Assembly: GCA_002335845.1 (NCBI GenBank)
Contig: DDCV01000027.1
Span: forward strand, 1 to 15,705
Source: Rickettsiales bacterium UBA1997
GTDB taxonomy: Bacteria; Pseudomonadota; Alphaproteobacteria; Rickettsiales; UBA1997
Direction: 5' to 3'
DNA length: 15,705 bases
This document shows, piece after piece, positions 7,202 to 15,150 of this stretch (positions within the stretch are counted from its first letter, which is position 1; every line of letters begins with the position of its first letter). A program made the translations under genes and the position numbers. Below the pieces are notes generated by a model. The model was not told the DNA's origin, searched no databases, and was given only the letters and a program-made list of their open reading frames with translations.

Positions 7202-8245
7202 ATGTTTTTTCTTTTAAGGGTTAAGATTTTAACTTTGATAATTATATTATCTCTGCAGCAACAGTCTGCGGCATTATCTTTTGCCCAAAGAGATCGTGGT
7301 CATATTCAAATAGTTGGATCGTCAACAGTTTATCCATTTGCTGCGGTTATCGCAGAAACTTTTGGTCGCAATTCTGATTATAGAACTCCGATTGTTGAAG
7401 CCACTGGAACTGGCGGAGGCTTTAAGCTTTTTTGTTCTGGAATTGGCTTTAGTTATCCAGACTTCTCAAACGCTTCTCGCGCCATAAAACCTAGTGAAAT
7501 TGATAGATGTGCTAAAAATGGCATTACCAAGATTCACGAGGTTAAGGTGGGTTATGATGGTATAGTTTTGGCAAATTCAATTAAGAGTCAAAAATTCAGC
7601 CTTTCAAAAAATGAGGTTTTTTTAGCTCTAGCAGATAAAGTACCCAACAAAGATAACGAGCTAGTTGATAATTTTTATAACAAATGGAGTGACATTAATC
7701 CAAGTCTTCCAGAAATTGAAATTGCAATCTACGGCCCCCCATCAACATCTGGGACCAGAGATGCATTTGTCGAGTTAGCCATGGAGGAAGTTTGTAAAAA
7801 AATACCAGCTTTCAAAAAGGCTTATCCTAATTCAAAAAAGCGTAAAAAAATCTGTCACTTAATTCGCAGCGATGGCAAATTTATTGAAGCTGGGGAAAAT
7901 GATAATTTGATTGTGCAAAAGCTAAAAAGCAATCCAGATGCATTGGGAATTTTTGGTTTTTCTTTTCTAGAAGAGAATAGATCCTCAATTCAGGCAGCCT
8001 CTATCAATAATATTGAGCCATCTTTTAATTCTATAGTATCTGGATCCTACAAGGTTTCGCGTTCATTATATATGTATTTTAAAGGCGAGCATCTAGATAT
8101 TGTACCGGGAATGAGTGATTTTGTAAAAGAAATTATTAGCAGCAATACAATTGGTGTTGATGGCTATTTGTTGCAAAAAGGTCTTATTCCGTTGTCTGAC
8201 TTGGAATCAAAGAAGATGCGGGATAGGATAGCAAAAATTCTTTAG
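7202..8245 (+). CDS. pstS: PstS-type phosphate-binding periplasmic protein (stand-alone)
   Basis: This is the periplasmic phosphate receptor of the PstSCAB ABC importer family. The 347 residues begin with a signal peptide (about 1-28; cleavage after SAA or SFA). Binding-site motifs are present: GSSTVYPF (39-46), the glycine-rich GTGGGF (69-74), SNASRAI (89-95) and STSGTRDAF (181-189), which supplies the usual Ser/Thr-Gly-Thr-Arg-Asp phosphate contacts. The FCSG...YPDFSNASR form is common in alphaproteobacterial members. No pstC, pstA, pstB, phoU or phoB is adjacent, so the transporter partner is elsewhere or absent. The ATG lacks a Shine-Dalgarno and follows a hairpin. A weak terminator-like hairpin overlaps the stop. 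Confidence 0.9.
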   Translation: MFFLLRVKILTLIIILSLQQQSAALSFAQRDRGHIQIVGSSTVYPFAAVIAETFGRNSDYRTPIVEATGTGGGFKLFCSGIGFSYPDFSNASRAIKPSEIDRCAKNGITKIHEVKVGYDGIVLANSIKSQKFSLSKNEVFLALADKVPNKDNELVDNFYNKWSDINPSLPEIEIAIYGPPSTSGTRDAFVELAMEEVCKKIPAFKKAYPNSKKRKKICHLIRSDGKFIEAGENDNLIVQKLKSNPDALGIFGFSFLEENRSSIQAASINNIEPSFNSIVSGSYKVSRSLYMYFKGEHLDIVPGMSDFVKEIISSNTIGVDGYLLQKGLIPLSDLESKKMRDRIAKIL

Positions 8246-8274
8246 AAAATTTCTAGAAATTTTTGTTATTTTTT
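8232..8274 (+). terminator. Possible AT-rich terminator at the end of pstS
   Basis: CAAAAATT (8232-8239) pairs with AATTTTTG (8258-8265), plus two inner pairs across a bulged A. A T-rich tract follows (T6 at 8269-8274). An alternative fold is the perfect 18-bp palindrome 8246-8263. The stem overlaps the last pstS codons and contains almost no G-C, so termination may be weak and read-through into the downstream structured region is plausible. Confidence 0.35.
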
Positions 8275-8383
8275 GTTTTGAGGTTGTCGCTTAGTTGTTT
8301 TTTTTAGAAAAAATATCTTTGTGATAGATTTCTCATTTGTATTAACAATTAAAATATACCTAACATGGTTTTTGTTCCTTTAG

Positions 8384-8555
8384 CAGTGTTAGTTACGTTG
8401 TCAATAGTTGCTACTTTGACTTAGGATATATAATATCTCTTATTTATTATTAAGATGAGAGATTTATCCAAGCGATAACTTCTAATGAATTTTATCAATT
8501 TGATAAATTCAACTAACACAGACCCGTCACAGCAAGAGTTGTGGCGGGTTTTTTT
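8384..8555 (+). ncRNA. Candidate structured small RNA (multi-helix junction plus terminator)
   Basis: A perfect 9-bp long-range helix joins GTGTTAGTT (8386-8394) to AACTAACAC (8511-8519), with a further C-G pair (8384/8521) beyond an A-A mismatch. Three hairpins lie inside. P2 is 8400-8420: 5 bp, a bulged T, 3 bp and a 4-nt TGCT loop. P3 is 8421-8471: TT/AA, then GGATA/TATCC, then ATCTCT/AGAGAT. P4 is 8486-8511: T-A closing a GAATTTTATCA/TGATAAATTC stem with a loop of ATT; its outermost pair competes with P1 for A8511. An intrinsic terminator begins directly after the closing helix. No open frame explains it. It does not resemble tRNA, and I see no hallmark of tmRNA, SRP RNA or RNase P RNA. 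No strong promoter is visible; TAAAAT at 8350-8355 is the best -10, or it may derive from pstS read-through. Confidence 0.5.
8522..8555 (+). terminator. Rho-independent terminator
   Basis: ACCCGTCAC (8522-8530) pairs with GTGGCGGGT (8541-8549) over 9 bp with a single G-U wobble and a 10-nt loop, followed by seven Ts (8549-8555). The G-C-rich stem stands out against the AT-rich surroundings. The wobble and the T-run both indicate + strand transcription. It is the only canonical intrinsic terminator I see in the window, and it ends whatever transcript covers 8384-8521. Confidence 0.88.
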
Positions 8556-8757
8556 ATATTTATATCAATGCTATATGGCAATTAATTGCTTAAATTTTAT
8601 CCCTAAAATTAATTTAATTAAATGTAGCTAAAGGCCATAAATGGTATAACACTACGTATCTGAGTTATTATATAAGATTTGTTGTTGTAAAAAAACTAAG
8701 TTAGAGTTAGGGTTTTTTATCTCAGTTGCCAAAATTCAAACAATTAATTCGCGATAT
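8556..8757 (+). other. Upstream region of uvrA: AT-rich, small hairpins, no firm promoter
   Basis: No gene is seen here. Small inverted repeats include GCAATTAATTGC (8578-8589) and AATTTTA-TCCC-TAAAATT (8593-8610). A hairpin at 8690-8718 pairs A6-CTAA with TTAG-GG-T6 across a 2-nt bulge, about 40 nt before the uvrA ATG. The best promoter match is TTGTTG-17-TAGAGT (8681-8686, 8704-8709), 3 and 4 of 6. I found no alphaproteobacterial LexA box (GTTC-N7-GTTC) and no Shine-Dalgarno. Confidence 0.3.
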
Positions 8758-11742
8758 ATGGAAGAGAAGTTCATAAAGGTTGTTGGTGCTAAAGAGCACA
8801 ATCTTAAAAATGTGAGCATTAATATTCCAAAAAATAAGCTGGTCGTAGTCACGGGATTAAGTGGTTCCGGTAAATCTTCTTTGGTTTTTGATACAATCTA
8901 CGCCGAAGGTCAGAGGCGCTTTGTTGAGTCTCTTTCGGCATATGCCCGTCAATTTCTTGATATGCAAGATAAGCCAGATGTTGAATCTATAACCGGACTT
9001 TCTCCTGCAATAGCAATTGATCAAAAAACAACCTCTAAAAATCCTCGCTCAACCGTTGGTACTATTACCGAAATCTATGATCACTTCAGACTGCTTTTTG
9101 CTAGAATTGGCGTACCACATTCACCAGCAACAGGCAAGCCAATTGCTAGTCAGTCAGTGACGCAGATGGTTGATAAAATAATGTCGCTACCTGAGAAATC
9201 TAGGCTTTATATTATGGCGCCAATTGTTAGGGGTCAAAAAGGTGAGTTTCGTAAAGAAATGATGAGCGCTCGCAAGCAAGGATTTCAAAGGATGAAAGTT
9301 GATGGCAAGCTTTATAATCTAAACGATATATTGCCTAAAATAGACAAAAATAAAAAACATGATGTTGAGATTATCGTTGATCGCATTGTTTTAAATGAAA
9401 GTCTAGGCAACCGAATTGCTGATTCGGTCGAAACCGCTCTTAGGACTTCTGAAGGACTTCTAAATGTTGAAATTGTAAGTTTACCCGAGGACTTCAACAA
9501 GGATGATTATCAGAAGTTTCTTGATAATCGAATAGAGAAGGACCCGTCACTAACAAATATAAATATTGAAGATGTCAAAGAAGATAATATTCTTGTCTTC
9601 AGTGAAAAATTTTCATGCCCAGAATCAGGGTTTACTATTAGCGAAATTGAGCCGCGATTATTTTCCTTTAACTCGCCATCAGGAGCTTGCAAGTATTGTG
9701 ACGGCCTTGGTAATGAGTTATATTTTAGTGAAGATTTAGTGGTGGAAGATGAAAATTTATCATTAAGAAATGGAGCTATATCAGTGTGGCAGGGAGTTCA
9801 AGAGCGATTCTACCAGCAAGTTCTGCAAGCAATGTCTATTCACTACAATTTTAGCCTTGATACCCCATTTAGAAGATTGGATAAGAAAATACGCGATAAG
9901 ATTCTGCATGGTACTGACGATGAAGAGATAGAAATTAAGATCGAAGACGGCCTAAAATCAGTTATTGTTAAAAAGCCATTTGAAGGAATTATAACTAGTC
10001 TAAGAAAGAGATTGCATGAATCTGAAAATGATTCAGTGCAAAATGATCTTGCTAAATATCAGACTCTTAGAACTTGTCGCAAATGTGACGGCTACCGCCT
10101 AAACCATGAGGCATTATCTGTTAAAATTGCCGGCTTACATGTGGGGCAAGTTAGTAGAATGTCGATTGAAAATGTTGCAAAATGGTTTGAGGAATTGCCA
10201 ACAAAGCTAAGCTCGATTCACAATCAAATTGCAGAAAGATTATTAAAAGAAATAAATCGTCGACTCGGATTTTTACAAAATGTTGGACTGGAATATCTAA
10301 CAATAAATCGTGAATCTGGCACTTTATCGGGAGGTGAGTCACAAAGAATTCGCTTAGCTTCGCAAATTGGCTCTGGTCTTTCTGGTGTAGTTTATGTGTT
10401 GGACGAGCCATCCATCGGCCTTCATCAATCTGATAATGATAAATTAATTGCTACATTAAAAAATTTACGAGATTTGGGTAATTCAGTTATTGTAGTTGAG
10501 CATGATGAAGAGATGATGCGCGAAGCCGAATACCTTATTGACGTTGGTCCGGGAGCTGGAATCCATGGTGGCCAAATTATTTCTGAGGGATTGCCTCAAA
10601 AAGTATTTAACGATCCCAATAGTATAACTGGTCAATATTTGTCTGGCGCTAAAAAAATTGAAATACCTAAGATAAGGCGCAAGATCAATCCCAAAAAGAT
10701 GATTAAGCTTGAAGGTGCAAGAATAAATAATCTAAAAAATGTGACATTAAATTTACCACTCAAGGTATTTACCGCAGTATCTGGAATTTCCGGCGGTGGT
10801 AAATCAAGTTTGATTATAAAAACTTTATACCCCGCTTTGAGTCGCATTCTTAATAAGTCAAAAGTAGTGCCTGGAGAATTTGACACAATAACAGGTTTTC
10901 ATTTTATTGATAAAATTATTGAAATTGATCAATCTCCTATTGGACGCACCCCGAGATCTAATCCATGTACTTATGTTGGCGCCTTTACTTTTATTCGTGA
11001 ATTCTTTACCACTTTACCCGAGTCTAAGTCTCGTGGTTATAAGGTTGGTAGATTTTCTTTTAATGTTAAAGGCGGTCGCTGCGAAACTTGTCAAGGTGAT
11101 GGCCTTATCAAGATAGAAATGCATTTCTTGCCAGATGTTTATGTTAAGTGCGATAATTGCCACGGTAAACGCTATAATCGTGAAACTCTTGAGGTAAAAT
11201 ATAAGGGTAAATCAATATCTGATATTTTAGAAATGACAGCAGAAGATGCTTCAAATTTCTTTATTAATATGTCTCATATTCATGAAAAGTTTAAAGCTTT
11301 ATGCGATGTTGGTTTGGGATATATTAAAATCGGTCAAAGCGCAACTACTCTTTCTGGAGGTGAAGCCCAGAGAATTAAATTGGCTCGCGAACTAAGTCGC
11401 AAAGCAACAGGAGACACTTTATATATTCTCGATGAGCCAACCACAGGGCTTCATTTTGAAGATATTAGTAAATTATTAAAAGTTTTGCATAAATTAGTTG
11501 ATGCTGGTAATTCAATTTTAGTTATTGAGCATAATTTAGATGTCCTAAAAACGGCAGATTGGGTAATAGATATTGGCCCTTATGGTGGACAAAAAGGTGG
11601 ATATATTGTTGCAGAAGGTAGTCCAGAAGAGGTGGTAAAAATTGAAAAATCCGTTACAGGAAAATACCTCATTAAGACTTTGGAAGAGCAAAATAATAGC
11701 ACTAAAGCAGATCCTACTAAAAAAATACTAAAAACAGTTTAG
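8758..11742 (+). CDS. uvrA: Excinuclease ABC subunit UvrA
   Basis: UvrA is the damage-recognition ATPase of nucleotide excision repair; it loads UvrB at lesions. The 994 residues are longer than E. coli (about 940), partly from a polar C-terminal extension. Walker A1 is GLSGSGKSS (33-41); ABC signatures are LSGGESQ (523-529) and LSGGEAQ (865-871), each followed by LDEP Walker B motifs. Walker A2 is GISGGGKSS (676-684), with Gly where E. coli has Ser. The first zinc module reads CPES (287-290) then CKYC (311-314), so the second ligand is Ser290; I recall this from other alphaproteobacteria. The CRKC and CETC/CDNC zinc motifs are intact. ispA overlaps the stop by one base, so the two form an operon. 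Confidence 0.97.
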   Translation: MEEKFIKVVGAKEHNLKNVSINIPKNKLVVVTGLSGSGKSSLVFDTIYAEGQRRFVESLSAYARQFLDMQDKPDVESITGLSPAIAIDQKTTSKNPRSTVGTITEIYDHFRLLFARIGVPHSPATGKPIASQSVTQMVDKIMSLPEKSRLYIMAPIVRGQKGEFRKEMMSARKQGFQRMKVDGKLYNLNDILPKIDKNKKHDVEIIVDRIVLNESLGNRIADSVETALRTSEGLLNVEIVSLPEDFNKDDYQKFLDNRIEKDPSLTNINIEDVKEDNILVFSEKFSCPESGFTISEIEPRLFSFNSPSGACKYCDGLGNELYFSEDLVVEDENLSLRNGAISVWQGVQERFYQQVLQAMSIHYNFSLDTPFRRLDKKIRDKILHGTDDEEIEIKIEDGLKSVIVKKPFEGIITSLRKRLHESENDSVQNDLAKYQTLRTCRKCDGYRLNHEALSVKIAGLHVGQVSRMSIENVAKWFEELPTKLSSIHNQIAERLLKEINRRLGFLQNVGLEYLTINRESGTLSGGESQRIRLASQIGSGLSGVVYVLDEPSIGLHQSDNDKLIATLKNLRDLGNSVIVVEHDEEMMREAEYLIDVGPGAGIHGGQIISEGLPQKVFNDPNSITGQYLSGAKKIEIPKIRRKINPKKMIKLEGARINNLKNVTLNLPLKVFTAVSGISGGGKSSLIIKTLYPALSRILNKSKVVPGEFDTITGFHFIDKIIEIDQSPIGRTPRSNPCTYVGAFTFIREFFTTLPESKSRGYKVGRFSFNVKGGRCETCQGDGLIKIEMHFLPDVYVKCDNCHGKRYNRETLEVKYKGKSISDILEMTAEDASNFFINMSHIHEKFKALCDVGLGYIKIGQSATTLSGGEAQRIKLARELSRKATGDTLYILDEPTTGLHFEDISKLLKVLHKLVDAGNSILVIEHNLDVLKTADWVIDIGPYGGQKGGYIVAEGSPEEVVKIEKSVTGKYLIKTLEEQNNSTKADPTKKILKTV

Positions 11743-12629
11743 TGAGTTATGATAAAAATAGTCATCAAGATCTACAAAGCGCATTATTAGAATGCTCGTC
11801 GCTACTAGATAGTAAGATTGACAAGATACTGCCAAATATATCGGATCACTCAAGGCTGATCAAAGCCATGCGCTATTGCGTAATTTCTGCGGGAAAAAGA
11901 ATACGCCCCTTTTTGGTGATAAATAGTGCCAGCATATTTAATATTTCTAAGACTCAGGCTTTAAATGCGGCTATTGCCATTGAGTTTGTCCATACTTACT
12001 CCTTGATTCATGATGATTTACCAGCGATGGATGATGATGATATGCGTCGAGGAAAATTATCTTGCCATAAAAAATTTGATGAAGCCACAGCTATTTTAGC
12101 AGGAGATGCATTCTTAACATATGCTTTTGAAATTTTGTCAGATATCACAACTCACGAAGATCCAAATATAAGATGTCAATTAATATCAAGCCTAGCTAAA
12201 GCCTCTGGTTTTAAAGGTATGGTTGGGGGTCAAATGATGGATTTAGAAAAATCTGATACCAAAATATCTTATGAGGAGCTGATAAAGCTACATAGCCTGA
12301 AAACAAGCGAGCTTTTTATAAGCTGTGTTGAAGTTGGTGCAATTTTAGGTAAGGCGTCAGCTGTTGAAAAAAAAGCGCTACAAAATTTTGCTAACGATAT
12401 TGGTTTAGCATTTCAGATCAAGGATGATATATTAGATCATCATCCCAATGAAGATGTCTCTAATTCAAGAATAGATAGCACTAGTATTGTTAAAATAGTT
12501 GGCCTATCGGCCGCACAAAAGAAGCTTAAAATTCTAAAATCTCAGGCAATAAATCATTTATCCATTTTTGAAGAAAAGGCGACGCAATTAATTAATCTAG
12601 CTGAGTTCGTGATAAATCGCGATAATTAA
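11742..12629 (+). CDS. ispA: Farnesyl diphosphate synthase (polyprenyl synthetase family)
   Basis: The enzyme condenses isopentenyl diphosphate with allylic diphosphates to make FPP, precursor of undecaprenyl and quinone side chains. The 295 residues match E. coli IspA (299). Motifs in order are GKRIRP (51-56), the first Asp-rich motif DDLPAMDDDD with RRG (91-103), GGQMMD (162-167), LKT (186-188) and the second Asp-rich motif KDDILD (227-232). The aromatic Tyr86 five residues before the first motif and its two-residue insertion are the bacterial FPP-synthase pattern, so a C15 product is inferred. The start is GTG, with its first base being the last base of the uvrA TAG; the next in-frame Met is residue 43, too late for the fold. 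It converges on ftsQ 20 nt away. Confidence 0.93.
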   Translation: MSYDKNSHQDLQSALLECSSLLDSKIDKILPNISDHSRLIKAMRYCVISAGKRIRPFLVINSASIFNISKTQALNAAIAIEFVHTYSLIHDDLPAMDDDDMRRGKLSCHKKFDEATAILAGDAFLTYAFEILSDITTHEDPNIRCQLISSLAKASGFKGMVGGQMMDLEKSDTKISYEELIKLHSLKTSELFISCVEVGAILGKASAVEKKALQNFANDIGLAFQIKDDILDHHPNEDVSNSRIDSTSIVKIVGLSAAQKKLKILKSQAINHLSIFEEKATQLINLAEFVINRDN

Positions 12630-12649
12630 TATTGGGTTTTGTTAATATT

Positions 12650-13513
12650 TCAAATGGCCTTCTGAAAAATTTCTTTTGCTGTCTTGTTTTTATATTGTAA
12701 GAAAATCCTGCCCTCTATTCTAAGATCTATTATTTCGAGGTCTATTATTGCGCCAGGTGTTGAATAGATATTGATTAATTTTTTCCAGGCATAGGCAAGA
12801 TTTTTTTCTGGTAACTTAATTATAATATTGTTTTCTAATCTTATATCCCAACGACGATTCCCAACCCATGTTGCCGAATATACTTTTCTACTCAAAGATG
12901 GATCGATAGTTAGTAAGTTAAATAAAGATCTAGCATGAACATTGGCATTGTTGCCAGATAGCTGGAGCATTCTATTATAGTTAAACCTATTTCGATGCTC
13001 TATGGTATTACCTCTCTTATCGATAACAAGCTTTGTTCCATTATCATGCCAAATGGCAACTGGCTGAAACTCTTCAACTATAATATTTAAAATATCAGGG
13101 AGATTGCGATTAATTTTAATATTAACTATCCAAGGTATATCGGTAACAATTCTATCAATCATATCTTGAATAACGGTCTGACTATTTTGCGCTTCATTAC
13201 TATTATTCAATATATCTTCAATTAAATTTATTATCTCACTATCCTTGATATGTTGATTGCCCGCAATATTTATTTTGTAAATATTGTAACTGCCAAGACC
13301 AATAGACTGAGAAAATTTATAAGATATTTTGTTGTAAATATTTTTACTAAATTGGGGATATAAATATGTCATGATAGCTGACAAAAATATAAAAAGTACC
13401 ACCGAAGCAATAAATAGCTTTAGCGTGGTTGGCATAATCATATTGTTGAATAGTAACATGAATCTTCTTGCCACTCTATTAGTTAAAATAAAATCTCGTA
13501 TTTTATGACTCAT
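12650..13513 (-). CDS. ftsQ: Cell division protein FtsQ
   Basis: FtsQ is the bitopic inner-membrane protein linking early and late divisome components, usually with FtsB and FtsL. The 287 residues have a cytoplasmic basic N-terminus (1-30), one transmembrane helix (about 31-51), a POTRA domain (about 77-150, starting YKINIAGNQHIKDSEI) and a periplasmic beta-domain with PDILNIIVEEFQPVAIW and later YAWKKL. Its ATG overlaps the upstream TGA as ATGA, a translational-coupling arrangement. None of the usual neighbours (murB, ddl, ftsA, ftsZ) is present; the gene before it is a DUF2610-like protein and the gene after it is convergent ispA. No terminator is visible in the 20-bp gap. Confidence 0.9.
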   Translation of the reverse strand: MSHKIRDFILTNRVARRFMLLFNNMIMPTTLKLFIASVVLFIFLSAIMTYLYPQFSKNIYNKISYKFSQSIGLGSYNIYKINIAGNQHIKDSEIINLIEDILNNSNEAQNSQTVIQDMIDRIVTDIPWIVNIKINRNLPDILNIIVEEFQPVAIWHDNGTKLVIDKRGNTIEHRNRFNYNRMLQLSGNNANVHARSLFNLLTIDPSLSRKVYSATWVGNRRWDIRLENNIIIKLPEKNLAYAWKKLINIYSTPGAIIDLEIIDLRIEGRIFLQYKNKTAKEIFQKAI

Positions 13514-14304
13514 TTATTTTGCAAATTGTCATTGTTTTGTGCAGCAGCAGGTTCAACTTTTATTTGCTGCACACTAGGAGAGGCGTTATTTTTATTGTAA
13601 AAGGAAAAATTTGATTCGGTGGTATTGGTATTGATTATAATATTTGACTGTCTATTTATTGTTGGAGATTTTTTTTTCTGCTCTGCGCCTTTCTTTTTCA
13701 AGCTTGAAGCATGAGGATTAAATCTAGGATCATTTCTTTTATGTTTGAGTGGAGATTGCATTCCTTCATCGGCAATTGGAGCCTCTTTATGTTTTTTGGG
13801 CTTCTTATTGGCATCATCTTTTTTTATAATTACAGGAGTAACTTCGTCTGCAATTACCGCTTCTTCTTCCTCTTCTTGATCCAATGAATCATCATTTATT
13901 ATTTGATCAAGATTTTCTTGGATATTATTTATCTCAACTTCTTGTTCAGCTGGTTTTGTGAATCGGTCATCGCCTTCATCTTCTTTGGCATCTTCATCAT
14001 TTTCTATTGATGATGAAAACTCGCTCGCTTGATTGAAATCTTCAACGATACTATCGCTTGATTTTATTTCCTCAATTACATAGGCGCATAATTCATCAAA
14101 GGCAATCCGATGCTTTTCAGCTATTTCTGATATTTTATCGAAAGCATCCATTATGTCAGCTGGTATCTTGCCATTGCGACTATTAGCTAACCATTTGCTT
14201 TGAAAAGCTAATGGATGAGAGCCATTAGATGGCTGTCCAACATAGAGAGTTACTGGATGTTTTTCGCCATTAAAATCGCATTTGGCTGTAAATTTTTTGA
14301 CCAT
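13510..14304 (-). CDS. DUF2610-like protein with long charged, disordered tail
   Basis: Function is unknown. Residues 1 to about 82 (starting MVKKFTAKCDFNGEKHP) look like a small folded domain that I match from memory to DUF2610, a family mainly of Rickettsiales; such proteins are usually not much longer than this domain. The remaining 180 residues are low complexity and charge-segregated: acidic (about 84-155, with five consecutive Glu at 144-148), basic (about 161-212), then Asn/Ser/Gln-rich to the end. There is no signal peptide or membrane helix, so it should be cytoplasmic. It starts 9 nt after cysQ and its stop overlaps the ftsQ start by 4 nt, suggesting matched expression with ftsQ. 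The domain match is the uncertain part; the gene itself is secure. Confidence 0.65.
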   Translation of the reverse strand: MVKKFTAKCDFNGEKHPVTLYVGQPSNGSHPLAFQSKWLANSRNGKIPADIMDAFDKISEIAEKHRIAFDELCAYVIEEIKSSDSIVEDFNQASEFSSSIENDEDAKEDEGDDRFTKPAEQEVEINNIQENLDQIINDDSLDQEEEEEAVIADEVTPVIIKKDDANKKPKKHKEAPIADEGMQSPLKHKRNDPRFNPHASSLKKKGAEQKKKSPTINRQSNIIINTNTTESNFSFYNKNNASPSVQQIKVEPAAAQNNDNLQNK

Positions 14305-14313
14305 AAAGCAAAT

Positions 14314-15150
14314 TTATGAAATAACAAAACTAGGATTAATATAATTTTCTTTTGTATATTCTAAAATATTTTTTAAAACAAACTTATTATTCAGCCTATC
14401 TATTTCTTTAACTTTAAATCCGATCAACTCAACCAATGCTTGCCCGGCCGCAGTATCCCACTCCATAGTTTGATTAAAGTGAGCATATATATTACTCTTG
14501 CCTTGCAATAAATCAAAAAACTTAACAGCCGATGATGTTTTTTTGATTGTTTTATTTTTAGTATTTTGCGGGTAAAATTGTTTTATAAAATTTTCTATAT
14601 CACTATTATGCGAACGCTGACTGGTAATTAGAGCGATATTTTTAGATATTGCAGGTTTAGAAATATATTTAGGTTTAAGTCGAGATAGATCATTGTCTGA
14701 CACAAAGTGCAAATCTTTATCAAGCAAATTATCATATTTTAATATTTTATTTTTTTCATTATAAAACATTTTGCCATTCTCAAAAATAGGAGCGTAGATG
14801 AGTCCAAAAATTGGCTTTTTATCTTTAATCAAGGAAATATTAACCGAAAATTCATCTTTGCCGTTGGCATAACCAGATGTGCCATCGATTGGATCAATCA
14901 AGAAAAAAACATTTCCAGTAATTGTAATTTTATTCTTTTCTTCACAAATAATTGGGATATTAGGCGCAACCTCTGTTAGTGATTCACATATAAAATCACT
15001 AACAGCAATATCAGCCGAAGTGACGTCGCTTTGATCTAGCTTCTTTTCAATAGTAAAATTTTTCTTAACAAAAAAATCTTTAGCTATCTTGCCAGCCTTT
15101 AGAGCTATTATTGCTATTTCGTTAATCTGTTTTTGCGTTAAAAAAGACAA
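14314..15150 (-). CDS. cysQ: 3'(2'),5'-bisphosphate nucleotidase CysQ (inositol monophosphatase superfamily)
   Basis: CysQ removes the 3' phosphate from 3'-phosphoadenosine 5'-phosphate, a by-product of sulfate assimilation and carrier-protein phosphopantetheinylation. The 278 residues carry the Mg2+ site of the superfamily: DVTSAD (42-47), Glu70-Glu71, DPIDGT (86-91) and WDTAAG (231-236). The DPIDGTSGYANG form followed by EFSVNISLI is the CysQ subtype, though a broader inositol-phosphatase activity cannot be excluded. The start is TTG, directly after the stop of the upstream gene and in the same frame; no ATG or GTG occurs in the first 100 codons, so TTG is the only sensible start. A DUF2610-like gene follows 9 nt downstream. 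Confidence 0.9.
   Translation of the reverse strand: MSFLTQKQINEIAIIALKAGKIAKDFFVKKNFTIEKKLDQSDVTSADIAVSDFICESLTEVAPNIPIICEEKNKITITGNVFFLIDPIDGTSGYANGKDEFSVNISLIKDKKPIFGLIYAPIFENGKMFYNEKNKILKYDNLLDKDLHFVSDNDLSRLKPKYISKPAISKNIALITSQRSHNSDIENFIKQFYPQNTKNKTIKKTSSAVKFFDLLQGKSNIYAHFNQTMEWDTAAGQALVELIGFKVKEIDRLNNKFVLKNILEYTKENYINPSFVIS

Noticed and set aside
8408..8434. TTGCTA-15-TATAAT as a promoter inside the pstS-uvrA gap
   Set aside because: The TATAAT is perfect, but the spacer is short, and the hexamer falls in the internal loop of hairpin P3 of the candidate RNA. A promoter there would cut the long-range helix, so the structural reading is preferred.
8690..8718. Terminator or attenuator before uvrA (A6-CTAA / TTAG-GG-T6)
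   Set aside because: The T-run is itself part of the stem, the core has only 4 bp, and no leader peptide or alternative pairing is seen.
8521..9550. The 10-mer gacccgtcac occurs at 8521 (terminator stem) and at 9541 (inside uvrA)
   Set aside because: The flanks do not match and the second copy is ordinary coding sequence, so chance is the simplest explanation.
12621..12654. Inverted repeat AATATT...AATATT in the ispA-ftsQ convergent gap as a bidirectional terminator
   Set aside because: Six A-T pairs with a 10-nt loop and no T-run are too weak.
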